From an uncultured archaeon (GTDB lineage Archaea; Thermoproteota; Bathyarchaeia; TCS64), in assembly GCA_938048735.1 (NCBI GenBank), contig CALIUM010000021.1, forward strand, positions 1 through 62,999: 62,999 nt of DNA, in the 5' to 3' direction. The notes under the pieces were generated by a model. The model was not told where the DNA came from and ran no database searches. It saw nothing but the letters and a program-made list of their open reading frames with translations. Below are positions 8,122-16,441 of this stretch, in pieces (positions within the stretch are counted from its first letter, which is position 1; each line of letters begins with the position of its first letter). The position numbers were made by a program, and so were the translations under genes.

Positions 8122-8423
8122 ATCCGATTCGGGTGAATATTTTAATAGAACCCGAAATCGATGTTGATCTGATTAAATTGGGGTTTATAAGTTCAATAGC
8201 TCAGAAAGAGAAGCGTTTTCGCATAGAGATTGAGGAGGCTTTATGTAAGGGATGCCTGATCTGCGTATACGCCTGCAACAAGCTCGGTGGAAGGGTCTTG
8301 AGGAGGTCTGATAGGAGGGCGCTCCTAGGGGGCTTCTATCCCACCCTCGCCGGGGACTGCATAGGGTGCAGGTGGTGTGAACGCCTCTGCCCGGACCTAT
8401 GCATAAGCGTTGAGGAGGAGTGA
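8094..8423 (+). CDS. korD: 2-oxoacid:ferredoxin oxidoreductase delta subunit (2x[4Fe-4S] ferredoxin)
   Basis: Ferredoxin-like delta subunit that passes electrons from the alpha/beta core. Two cluster motifs are present, CKGCLICVYAC and CIGCRWCERLCP. The frame opens at 8094 inside the M20 gene, giving 109 residues, but the first ~40 are not ferredoxin-like. A later start (GTG 8132 or ATG/TTG shortly after) is likely, because a TATA-like TTTAAATCC lies at 8118-8126. Its stop overlaps the korA start at 8420. Confidence 0.85.
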   Translation: MDEGERPSLNPIRVNILIEPEIDVDLIKLGFISSIAQKEKRFRIEIEEALCKGCLICVYACNKLGGRVLRRSDRRALLGGFYPTLAGDCIGCRWCERLCPDLCISVEEE

Positions 8424-9556
8424 ACATGCTGAGCCCTGGGAGGCACCTGGTCTTGGGTAATGTGGCCTGTGGGGAGGGCGCCATAAGGGCGGGGTGTAGG
8501 TTCTTCGCTGGGTATCCCATAACGCCTGCGAATGAGATCTCCCAGTACATGGCCTCTGAGCTCCCGAAGGTTGGGGGTTTCTTCCTCCAGATGGAGGATG
8601 AGATAGCCTCCATCGCCGCCGTGATAGGGGCCTCCTGGGCTGGGGCTAAGGCTATGACCGCCACCTCAGGCCCAGGCTTCAGCCTGATGCAGGAGAATAT
8701 AGGATACGCCTACATGACGGAGACCCCATGCGTGATCGTCGATGTCCAGAGGAGCGGCCCCTCCACGGGCCAGCCCACCATGCCCTCCCAGCAGGATGTC
8801 TACCAGGCCAGGTATGGGGCCCACGGCGACTATGAGGCCATCGCCCTCTCGCCATGGTCTGTCCAGGAGATGTTCGATCTGACCGTTAGGGCCTTCAACC
8901 TGGCCGAGAGGTTCAGGGTCCCAGTCCTCCTCATGGCTGATGGGGCCATAGCCCACATAAAGGAGAGGCTTATTGTCCCGGAGAAGGTTGAGGTCTTGGA
9001 GAGGAGAAGGCCTGAGGGCCCTGAATGCACGCCCTTCGGCACCGAAGACCCCTCTGGGGTTCCCGAGATGCCCTTACTTGGGGAGGGGTACAGGCTCCTC
9101 ATAACTGGCTCCTCCCACAGGCCTACTGGGAGGAGGGATGACAGCCCGAGATACATGCGGATGAAGGTTGAGAGGATAAATGAGAAGATAAGGAGGGCGA
9201 GGAGGGAGATCACGGATATCGCCGCCCATCACCTCGAGGACGCCGATTTAGCAGTTGTCTCATACGGGGCCTCGGCTAGGCCGAGCTACAGCGCCGTGAA
9301 GAGGGCCAGGTCCATGGGGATAAGGGTGGGCCTGCTCAGGCTGAGAACCCTCTGGCCCTTCCCAGAGGAGGAGGTCTCAGCCATCTCCGAGGAGGTTAGA
9401 GCCATCTTGGTGGTCGAGATGAATATCGGAAAGATGGTCAGAGAGGTGGAGAGGGCGGCGAGGGGCCGAGCCCAGGTGGTCTCCCTCCCCAAGGTTGGGG
9501 GGGTTCTCCACACCTCGGATGAGATACTTGAAGCTATTAGGAGGCTCCGACAATGA
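8420..9556 (+). CDS. korA: 2-oxoglutarate (2-oxoacid):ferredoxin oxidoreductase alpha subunit
   Basis: Catalyses CoA-dependent oxidative decarboxylation of a 2-oxoacid with ferredoxin as acceptor. The N-terminal domain I has the family signature GYPITPANEISQYM and MEDEIASIAAVIGASWAGAKAMTATSGPGFSLM. The C-terminal domain II (AVVSYGASARPSYSAVKRARSMGIRVGLLRLRTLWPFP) is a transketolase C-type fold. 378 residues fits four-subunit KorA/VorB. The operon order delta-alpha-beta-gamma with overlaps supports one complex. 2-Oxoglutarate is the best guess; a branched 2-oxoacid is possible. Confidence 0.92.
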   Translation: MNMLSPGRHLVLGNVACGEGAIRAGCRFFAGYPITPANEISQYMASELPKVGGFFLQMEDEIASIAAVIGASWAGAKAMTATSGPGFSLMQENIGYAYMTETPCVIVDVQRSGPSTGQPTMPSQQDVYQARYGAHGDYEAIALSPWSVQEMFDLTVRAFNLAERFRVPVLLMADGAIAHIKERLIVPEKVEVLERRRPEGPECTPFGTEDPSGVPEMPLLGEGYRLLITGSSHRPTGRRDDSPRYMRMKVERINEKIRRARREITDIAAHHLEDADLAVVSYGASARPSYSAVKRARSMGIRVGLLRLRTLWPFPEEEVSAISEEVRAILVVEMNIGKMVREVERAARGRAQVVSLPKVGGVLHTSDEILEAIRRLRQ

Positions 9557-10584
9557 GTTTGAGAACTCTAAGGTACCTTAGGGAGAGGTATGTGAGGGAG
9601 CTCCCAACCCTATTCTGTCCCGGATGTGGGAACGGGATAATCCTCAACTCCTTCATCAGGGCTATAGACCAGCTAGGCATACCCCAGGATAGACTCCTCT
9701 GCGTCTCAGGGATTGGATGCTCAGCCTGGATTCCGAGCCCATACTTCAAGGGGGACACCCTCCACACGACTCATGGGAGGGCCCTGGCCTTCGCGACCGG
9801 GGCTAAGGTCTACAGGCAGGATCTGGTCACGGTGATCTTCACCGGGGATGGGGATGGGGCGGGGATCGGGGGTAACCACCTGATCCACGCGGCCCGCCGA
9901 AACATAGATATGACCACCATCCTCGTCAACAACATGAACTACGGGATGACTGGAGGCCAGCTAGCCCCTACAACCCCCTATGGGGGCCCAACGGACACCT
10001 CCCCATATGGGAACCCCGAGCACCCATTCGACCTCGTTGAGCTCGTCTCAGCTGCCGGAGCCAGTTATGTCGCCAGGTGGACGACCTACCACGCCGTTGA
10101 GCTCACTCGGAGCATAATGGAGGGCATCCAACATAAGGGCTTCTCCTTCATAGAGGTCCTAAGCCAGTGTCCAACAAATCAGAGGCACATATTCAGGATC
10201 AGGGCCCCCATCGAGGAGCTGCCAACCCGGATACTCGAGATGTTCGCGGAGAGCACATACATCCGCGGCAGGCCAGCCAGGACAGACTACTTCTACATCC
10301 TCCCCAACATCCCAGCCGAGGAGGCAATAAAGGAGGTGAACGAGGCGTTGGGAGGCCTAGAGGCTAGGGCTAGACTGGTCGACCACATATCCTATGGGAG
10401 GCTGATAAGGGTGGACTCGGAGGAGGTGGATAGAGCCAGAGGGATACTGGAGGGGCTGAAGGTCACCGAGAGGGTTTTAGGGCCTTTGGAGGGGAAGGTG
10501 GAGTTGGGGGTCTTCGTTAAGAGGGAGAGACCCGAGTTCACCGAATCCCTAATGAACATCATAAAGAGGGCCCAGGGGTGTTAG
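9553..10584 (+). CDS. korB: 2-oxoglutarate (2-oxoacid):ferredoxin oxidoreductase beta subunit
   Basis: TPP-binding subunit. FCPGCGNG near the N-terminus, HGRALAFATGAK, the TPP/Mg motif GDGDGAGIGGNHL...NNMNYGMTGGQ, and SPYGNPEHPFDL are family hallmarks. At 343 residues it is about 50-60 longer than usual KorB; the extra C-terminus (EAIKEVNEALGG ... VFVKRERPEF) is charged and helical. It overlaps korA by 4 bases (ATGA) and the korC frame by 7 bases. Confidence 0.92.
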   Translation: MSLRTLRYLRERYVRELPTLFCPGCGNGIILNSFIRAIDQLGIPQDRLLCVSGIGCSAWIPSPYFKGDTLHTTHGRALAFATGAKVYRQDLVTVIFTGDGDGAGIGGNHLIHAARRNIDMTTILVNNMNYGMTGGQLAPTTPYGGPTDTSPYGNPEHPFDLVELVSAAGASYVARWTTYHAVELTRSIMEGIQHKGFSFIEVLSQCPTNQRHIFRIRAPIEELPTRILEMFAESTYIRGRPARTDYFYILPNIPAEEAIKEVNEALGGLEARARLVDHISYGRLIRVDSEEVDRARGILEGLKVTERVLGPLEGKVELGVFVKRERPEFTESLMNIIKRAQGC

Positions 10585-11120
10585 AGGTGGAGGTTAAGAT
10601 CCTCCTCTCAGGAACCGGGGGCCAAGGGATAATCTCGGCGGGGGAGTTCCTATCTGAAGCCCTATTCAGGGCTGGCTACGAGGTCGTCAACACCAGGAGC
10701 TACGGGACGGAGGCCAGGGGAGGGAGCAGCAGATCCGAGATCCTGGTGTCAGACGGGGAGATCTATGAGATAGAGGTGGGTGAGACCGACATACTCGTGG
10801 CCATGTCCACCCCAGCCTACAGGAGATACATAAACAGGGCTAAGAAGGGGGGCCTGGTCCTCGTTGAGGAGGATATACTAGCAGAGATAGGGGATAAGGA
10901 GCTGAGAGGGGATGTTGAACTGGTCTCAATCCCAGCTAACAAGAAGGCATCCAGCCTGGGAAACCCCATCGTCGCCAACATGGTGATGCTCGGAGCCCTA
11001 TCTAAGAGGACCAAGCTCATCACCCTCGAAGGCCTAAAAGAAGCAGTAAACACGCTTATGCGCCCCCACCTGAGAGAGATAAACATCAAGGCCTTAGAAC
11101 TTGGATATCAAGAGGCCTAA
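10578..11120 (+). CDS. korC: 2-oxoglutarate (2-oxoacid):ferredoxin oxidoreductase gamma subunit
   Basis: 180-residue gamma subunit completing the complex. It starts VKILLSGTGGQGIISAGEFLSEAL, the typical GxGGQGxxxAG motif, then TRSYGTEARGGSSRSEILVSD, and ends in helices (LRPHLREINIKALELGYQ). GTG start at 10578, with a second GTG at 10587 closer to the conserved start. Last gene of the operon; the next ~360 bases are non-coding. Confidence 0.92.
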   Translation: MLEVEVKILLSGTGGQGIISAGEFLSEALFRAGYEVVNTRSYGTEARGGSSRSEILVSDGEIYEIEVGETDILVAMSTPAYRRYINRAKKGGLVLVEEDILAEIGDKELRGDVELVSIPANKKASSLGNPIVANMVMLGALSKRTKLITLEGLKEAVNTLMRPHLREINIKALELGYQEA

Positions 11121-11479
11121 ACACCTATAATATCACTATGACCATGAGTGCTAAAAGTACTTCTTACATTTGTACGGCCTCGCTTAAAATCCCTTGGATT
11201 CCAACTCATCCGCACCGATAATAGAACCCCCCTTAAGATCCTTATCGAGTCTGTTACCATCAGCTCTTGGGTGTCATGCAGCCTTTGCTCCCATATGGTC
11301 CGTATAAGAGCTGAGGCTCTGGAGCATTAGGCCATCTACAAAAATGCCTCCCATCTACTCCCGCTCATAGAGCCTAAAGCCCCTCACCTCCAGGATTTTG
11401 CTCCTTTTCCAGCTCCATCTAGGGGATTCACAGCTCGATTCAAGGTGATAGGGATTGGCTGAATTTTGAATGCTGTGCT
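11121..11479. other. Intergenic region, no gene seen
   Basis: About 360 bases between the convergent korC and PGI/PMI genes. A 60-codon open frame at 11148-11330 has no recognisable motif or RBS and I do not accept it. No RNA gene recognised. Confidence 0.5.
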
Positions 11480-12532
11480 CTACAACTCTTTAAGGGCCTT
11501 GATGGAGTCTGTTGAGCTTGGATCTAGGCCGTAGAGGAGGCCGAGGTAGACCGATGCGTAGTCGCAGACATATAGGACCGAGAGGATTCGGGAGAGCTTC
11601 CCCCTCCCCGAGGCGGTTATCTCAACGATCCTACTCACCCTTCCCTCGAGGAGGCTCTTGAAGGCATCAATCTTCCTCTCCAACCTCCCCTCCCCCTCCG
11701 GGTCTCTGATCAATACGAGGCTTAAGGGCCTCCTCAGCTCCTCCACACCCTCGCGGATCATGACCGCGTTGTGGAACCCCTCGGGGAATGAGCCCGAGGA
11801 GGCTGGAACCTTGCTGTTCTCATTGAGCTGGGTTCTAAACCTATACGCGATCCCCTCGAAGATCCTCGGGCCGAAGATGAATGGTATCGTCCCTTTTAGG
11901 GCGAGGGCGACCTTCTTAGCCCTATTAAACCTCGTAGGGGTCTCGGGGGCGAGTTCATTCCTCAGGGTATCGATCACCCCCAGGGCCTCCTCCCACTCAT
12001 CCTCCATGCTCTGGATTAGACCTATCCTCCAAGCCAGTTTTATAATCGCGGAGAGCTGCCATGGGAGGGAGGCCCTAGGCTGCATTCCCCGGAGGAGCTT
12101 GACCATGGGTATACCCCTCTCCACCGAAAGCCTCTCCATAACCCCTCCAGAAGTTATCGTCACGACCTGGCACCCCCTCCTAAACCCCTCCTCTAGGGCG
12201 GTGAGGGTCTCCTCCGTGTTGCCTGAGTAGCTCACGGCTATGAGGAGGATCCTCTCATCAACGAACTTGGGGAGGTGGTACCCCCTTGATACGTGGATTG
12301 GGATGGGGGAATCTTCTAGGAGCCAGTCGCCTAGGATCTGACCTCCAATCGCGGAACTCCCCATCCCTGCCACGACTAGTGCTCTGTAATCCCCTGTGAG
12401 ATGTGCCTCGAGCCCCTCAGCGGCCTCAAACCCCTCCCTTAAACCCTGGTAGAATAGGCTGAGAGACCTCAACATCCCCCCCTTATCAAGGGCGTAGAGC
12501 TTCTCAGTCTCGTCGAGAACGGCCTCCATCAA
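11480..12532 (-). CDS. Bifunctional phosphoglucose/phosphomannose isomerase
   Basis: Archaeal PGI/PMI (SIS-domain isomerase) interconverting glucose-6-P or mannose-6-P with fructose-6-P. 350 residues, full length. SIS signatures: VVAGMGSSAIGGQILGDWL, AVSYSGNTEETL and TITSGG in the first domain; LNENSKVPASSGSFPEGFHNAV with the conserved Glu/His of the active site in the second; DPSSTDSIKALKEL at the end. Start ATGATGGAGG at 12532. Monocistronic, with an AT-rich upstream gap. Confidence 0.93.
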   Translation of the reverse strand: MMEAVLDETEKLYALDKGGMLRSLSLFYQGLREGFEAAEGLEAHLTGDYRALVVAGMGSSAIGGQILGDWLLEDSPIPIHVSRGYHLPKFVDERILLIAVSYSGNTEETLTALEEGFRRGCQVVTITSGGVMERLSVERGIPMVKLLRGMQPRASLPWQLSAIIKLAWRIGLIQSMEDEWEEALGVIDTLRNELAPETPTRFNRAKKVALALKGTIPFIFGPRIFEGIAYRFRTQLNENSKVPASSGSFPEGFHNAVMIREGVEELRRPLSLVLIRDPEGEGRLERKIDAFKSLLEGRVSRIVEITASGRGKLSRILSVLYVCDYASVYLGLLYGLDPSSTDSIKALKEL

Positions 12533-12693
12533 AATAGATTTGATAGCTTAAAAAATAGGCCTTTCCGGAGGGCTGGCGTATACCGCTAAAAATGGGTCAA
12601 TCATCAAATCAATGTAGAGCTCTCATACATCTAAATATAAGTATCCAAATAGAGGGGAGTTTAACATCATTTATTATCGAATAAATATGTGAT

Positions 12694-12984
12694 TTAAGTT
12701 TCAACTATTTTTCTGAGTTCGATGAGTAATCTTTTGGAGTGTTCTAGTGCTTCTTCGACGAAACTGTATCCTCTGTAAGGGGCAGCCAAAGATTCTATTT
12801 TCGATAATTCTTCCATAACCTGCCTTATTCTATGCTTATCCATCTTGTTTAAGGCATCCTTCAGGTCTCTTAGGGCCGCCAACATCCTCTCGGCGTCATA
12901 TGAGTAGTACATGTAGGGTGAGATGAGCCCCTCTATAGCCTCTATCTCATGCATAGCCCCACTAACACTCATAACTACAACCAA
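12694..12984 (-). CDS. Small helical hypothetical protein
   Basis: 96 residues, mostly predicted helix: EAIEGLISPYMYYSYDAERMLAALRDLKDALNKMD and IRQVMEELSKIESLAAPYRGYSFVEEALEHSKRLLIELRKIVET. The repeated (S)PYxxYS motif suggests two related helical hairpins. No family recognised. Its coding stretch is more AT-rich than its neighbours. The start could be the later ATG at MSVSG or MHEIE. Confidence 0.6.
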   Translation of the reverse strand: MVVVMSVSGAMHEIEAIEGLISPYMYYSYDAERMLAALRDLKDALNKMDKHRIRQVMEELSKIESLAAPYRGYSFVEEALEHSKRLLIELRKIVET

Positions 12985-13141
12985 GATGAGGATCGGATTA
13001 GTTAAAATATAAAAATTATTTTTGAGTGGGCATCCCCTATAAGTTCATCAGATGGCCTCCAGGCCGGGATATTCAGAGGCTGAGGAGATTTTACCCTTTT
13101 GAGTTTCCATTATGGATTATGGGATCCTTCCTCATCTCCCT

Positions 13142-14397
13142 TTATTGCTCTCTATAGCCGCAGAATCTGCAGGCGAGGTAGGCGTAGGCCTTTATCGCTG
13201 TGAGGTAGTCTTGGATTCTTAAATGTTCAGTGTCTGTGTGGGCGAGCCTCTCCTCTCCAGGTCCGAGGCCTATGACGGGTATATCCAGCCAGGAGTAGAA
13301 CCTTCCGTCCGTGGCGAACCTCCATGTGGTGAGTCTGGGCTGTCTGCCTAGGGCCTCAGCTAGGATCGATCTCGCCTCCTCAACCACTGGGTACCTCTCT
13401 GGATCCGTGTAGAATCCGGTGAACCCCTTTAGGCCCCTGACCATGCTTGATGGAATGATCAGGGCTTCTAGTTCTGGATCCTCCCCCCTCATATCTGATA
13501 TCAACCCCTCCAGCATACTCTTTAGGGCCTCGGCGGGATAGTCGGGGCCATTCCTGCAGTCTATGTATATCTCACACTCCTCGGGGATCACATTTGAGAC
13601 GTTCGGTTTAACCTCTAGCCTTGTCACCGCTATGGTGGTCCTCCCAAAGATCGGGTGTTCGGGGAGCCTGGGCTCGACCTCCTTTCTAATCCTCTCTATG
13701 AGGTTTACGGCCTTGTAGAGGGCGTTAACTCCCCTCTCAGGGGTGCTGGCGTGACAGCTCCTACCCTTTATGTGGATGCTTACCCCGGAGGTGCCTCTGT
13801 GGCCTAGGGCTATTTCGAGGTTTGTCGCCTCGCCGATGACTACCAGATCCCCCAGGAAGTGGCTCTGCTGGATGGTCGCTAGGGTTCCAGCCCCCCCGGT
13901 CTCCTCTTGGGCGACCGCTGCGACCTTGAAGTCCCCCTTCAACCTTATTGGGAGCCTCTTTATAACTGCCCCTGCCATGGCCATCGCGGCTACCGCCCCC
14001 TTCATGTCGGAGGCCCCCCTTCCATAAACCACCTCCCCCTCAACCCCTAGGGTGTGGCCGTCCATCACCCTCCCTGAGTAGGGTTCTATCATTCCCCCGG
14101 GTGGGACGTGGTCTAGGTGGCCGTTTAGGAGGATCTTTCTACCTCCACCTATCCCTCTTATAGTTGCCATCACGTCGTTTATCTCATCCACCACGATCGT
14201 GTCGAAGCCATGGCTCCACATCTCCTTCTCCAGGAGCCTCGAGGCCTCCTCCTCATGGCCGCTGGGGCTGGGTGTATTGATGAGCCTCCTGAGGAGGGTT
14301 AGGGCATCTCCCCTGATCTCATCGACTGCCTCGTCTATCTTCTTTAAAAGGCTGTGGGATTCTATTCTCTCCCCCTCCGATTTAATCTTGGGCTCAT
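13142..14397 (-). CDS. M20 family peptidase (ArgE/DapE/ACY1-like), probable frameshift near start
   Basis: Metal-dependent deacylase/peptidase. GHLDHVPPG and GRGASDMKGAVAAMA carry the metal His/Asp, and EETGGAGT the catalytic Glu pair. The conserved N-terminus (LLRRLINTPSPSGHEEEASRLLEKE) lies upstream of the first in-frame ATG (14221) but has no ATG, GTG or TTG start. An ATG at 14397, overlapping the ferredoxin stop as ATGA, is in another frame. Adding one G to the five-G run (minus strand, 14371-14375) joins that ATG to the full protein (~419 residues). I therefore annotate the gene as a whole with a likely single-base indel. Substrate unknown. Confidence 0.85.
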
Positions 14398-14582
14398 TCT
14401 TCGATCGTGATGGCCTCCACCGGGCACGCCGCCTCGCATGCCCTGCATACCAGGCATAGATCCACGTTTACTGGTGTGATCCTCCCCTCCTTGATCTCGT
14501 AGACCCCCATGGGGCAGAGGCTTATGCATGTCTGGCACAGGGTGCATATCTCGTGGTTCACCGTTATGCTCTTCATGGCCAA
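14394..14582 (-). CDS. 2x[4Fe-4S] ferredoxin-like protein
   Basis: 62-residue electron carrier with two full cluster motifs: CTLCQTCISLCP (13-24) and CLVCRACEAACP (43-54), then VEAITIEE. The motif spacing matches polyferredoxin-type small ferredoxins. ATG at 14582, or MKSITV two codons later, with GGAGCGAT upstream. Its stop overlaps the putative ATG of the M20 gene, which suggests translational coupling. Confidence 0.9.
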   Translation of the reverse strand: MAMKSITVNHEICTLCQTCISLCPMGVYEIKEGRITPVNVDLCLVCRACEAACPVEAITIEE

Positions 14583-14636
14583 TCGATCGCTCCTTAAAGT
14601 TCATAGCTCTATTAAACTATTTTTACGGAGTTCGGT

Positions 14637-16334
14637 TTATAGGGCGTTCACATCCCTCTCAAGCCTTATCCTCGCCTGCCTTATCCGCCTGACCAGCTCT
14701 TTCCTCCTCCTCTCGAACTCCCCGCGGCTTATCCTCCTGCTCCTGAAGTGGGCCTCTAGAGCCCTGAGGTCGGATTCCACCCTCCTCAGCTCCTCCTCGT
14801 CCATGTCTATTGCCTCAAGCTTCTTGGTGAGGCCTGGCTCCCCCTCCAGCCTAGACCTGAGTCTTCTCAGATCCCTAAGGAGTTCTCCCTGCCTCCTAGT
14901 TATCTCCCCAAATCTCCTGTCGTAGGTCTCCCTTCCCACCTCCTTCCTCTCGAACTTCTCCTGGAGCTCCTCAAGCTCTGCTAGGAGGGCTATTCTGTCG
15001 AGGTAGATTCCCCTGAAGCTCTCGAGCTCCCTGGGTTTCTCCTCCCTCCCCCTCTCCTCGACTCTTCTCCTCTTGGAGATGTATATGGGGGCTATCACGC
15101 ACGCGGCTATGATGAGCCACTGAACCACCCTTAGGGCTGAGTAGAGGATGGGCCAGTCGTACTCGACCACCACCTCGAGCCCCTCTCCCGGTATTAAACC
15201 TCCCAGGTCGAAGCCTGCTTCCTGGGAGAGCATTGAGGTCGGCCTAATGAAGTCTGGTTCTGGAGAGGAACCTATCAGGTTCCCCCCCTCTGGTAGGATT
15301 ATTCTCAGGGTGGCCCTCCTCAAATATCTGGGAGGGGTATCGACCCTGTATCTCAACGTATACCTCTCCCATCCCCCCTCCACCCTGCCCCCTGATGGGA
15401 GGGAGTACTTGACCCATAGGCTCATCCTCATCCCCTCGCCTATTGAGATCCTGGGGAAGACCTGAAGCTCCCTGTGGCCTTCATCATCCCTGTATGAGAG
15501 GGTGAGGGGTCCGGCTACATCCCTAGCCTCGATGTTCGTGGAGTCCCTTGGAATCCTTAGCTTGATGTGGTTTATGGTCGGACCCCTGTTGTTTATGATG
15601 TAGTTATCCTCGACCTCTAGATTCCACCTAGATATCCGGATGCTCCTCACAAGCTCGTAGTCGAGGATCTGCTCATCGCCTGGAGCTGGCTGATAGCTCA
15701 CCATTGCTGTCTCGTTCCTCAAGGGGGCTAGGGACCCCCCTCTGTGGCTTAGGATCAAGGCTCCCCCCTCCGTGGAGTTGGTGATTTGGATGGGCGAGGA
15801 TACCTCGACTAGGCTCGCGCCCCTTGGGAGGATCATGCTGAAGTTGAAGCTGGCTATGTTGAGGGGGAGCAGCGGGTAAACGGGGAGGAGCGCCCTGTGG
15901 AGGTTTCCTGAGGAGGTGACCCACCCATATGAGATGTAGTGAGCTCTTATGGTGAGGCTCGCCTCGCCCTCTATCGTGAATGGTCTGGGTAGCTTCAAAG
16001 ATATCCATCTAGCATCCACGATGGGATCCCCCTTCCCCTCCTCATACTCCAGGGTTCTCCACTCCCCCTCCACCAATATGGAGAAGGAGAACCTCTCAAA
16101 CTCGAATCCTCTGAGGGTTCCTATTTCAAATCGCTCGACTACGACCCTAGAGCCCTCCGGGGCCCTTAAGGTGAAGATGTCATTCAGGGTTATCAGGCCA
16201 GAGCCGATCACCTCAACCCTTCTATCGGCCTCTATGTAGAGAGAAGCCATCTCCTTAGAGCTGGCTGGCTGAACTATCTGTAGGATGATCAACATGAGGA
16301 GGAGGGTCGGCTTCCACCTCATCCCTTCCACCAT
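14637..16334 (-). CDS. Secreted/anchored archaeal surface protein with cytoplasmic coiled coil
   Basis: 565 residues. N-terminal signal peptide (RWKPTLLLMLIILQIVQPASS), then ~370 residues of beta-rich extracellular sequence (VEVIGSGLITLNDIFTLRAPEG; RVDTPPRYLRRATLRIILPEGG). One transmembrane helix lies near residues 400-420 (VVQWLIIAACVIAPIYI) followed by KRRR. The C-terminal ~140 residues are a charged coiled coil containing two similar blocks (EKFERKEVGRETYDRRFGEI and AHFRSRRISRGEFERRRKEL). The topology suggests an outside-sensing or structural domain tied to cytoplasmic helices. No named family recognised. Confidence 0.8.
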   Translation of the reverse strand: MVEGMRWKPTLLLMLIILQIVQPASSKEMASLYIEADRRVEVIGSGLITLNDIFTLRAPEGSRVVVERFEIGTLRGFEFERFSFSILVEGEWRTLEYEEGKGDPIVDARWISLKLPRPFTIEGEASLTIRAHYISYGWVTSSGNLHRALLPVYPLLPLNIASFNFSMILPRGASLVEVSSPIQITNSTEGGALILSHRGGSLAPLRNETAMVSYQPAPGDEQILDYELVRSIRISRWNLEVEDNYIINNRGPTINHIKLRIPRDSTNIEARDVAGPLTLSYRDDEGHRELQVFPRISIGEGMRMSLWVKYSLPSGGRVEGGWERYTLRYRVDTPPRYLRRATLRIILPEGGNLIGSSPEPDFIRPTSMLSQEAGFDLGGLIPGEGLEVVVEYDWPILYSALRVVQWLIIAACVIAPIYISKRRRVEERGREEKPRELESFRGIYLDRIALLAELEELQEKFERKEVGRETYDRRFGEITRRQGELLRDLRRLRSRLEGEPGLTKKLEAIDMDEEELRRVESDLRALEAHFRSRRISRGEFERRRKELVRRIRQARIRLERDVNAL

Positions 16335-16441
16335 GGGAGATTATAACTGCAGACCCCAAATTTAAATAATGAGGAGGACGACCTCCTCCTGTGCACTGGT
16401 GGGGTGGAGGCCTTGAGAGATGAGGGGGGAGGTGTTCTGAG

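Noticed and set aside
11148-11330. 60-codon plus-strand frame
   Set aside because: No RBS, no family resemblance, and composition unlike neighbouring genes.
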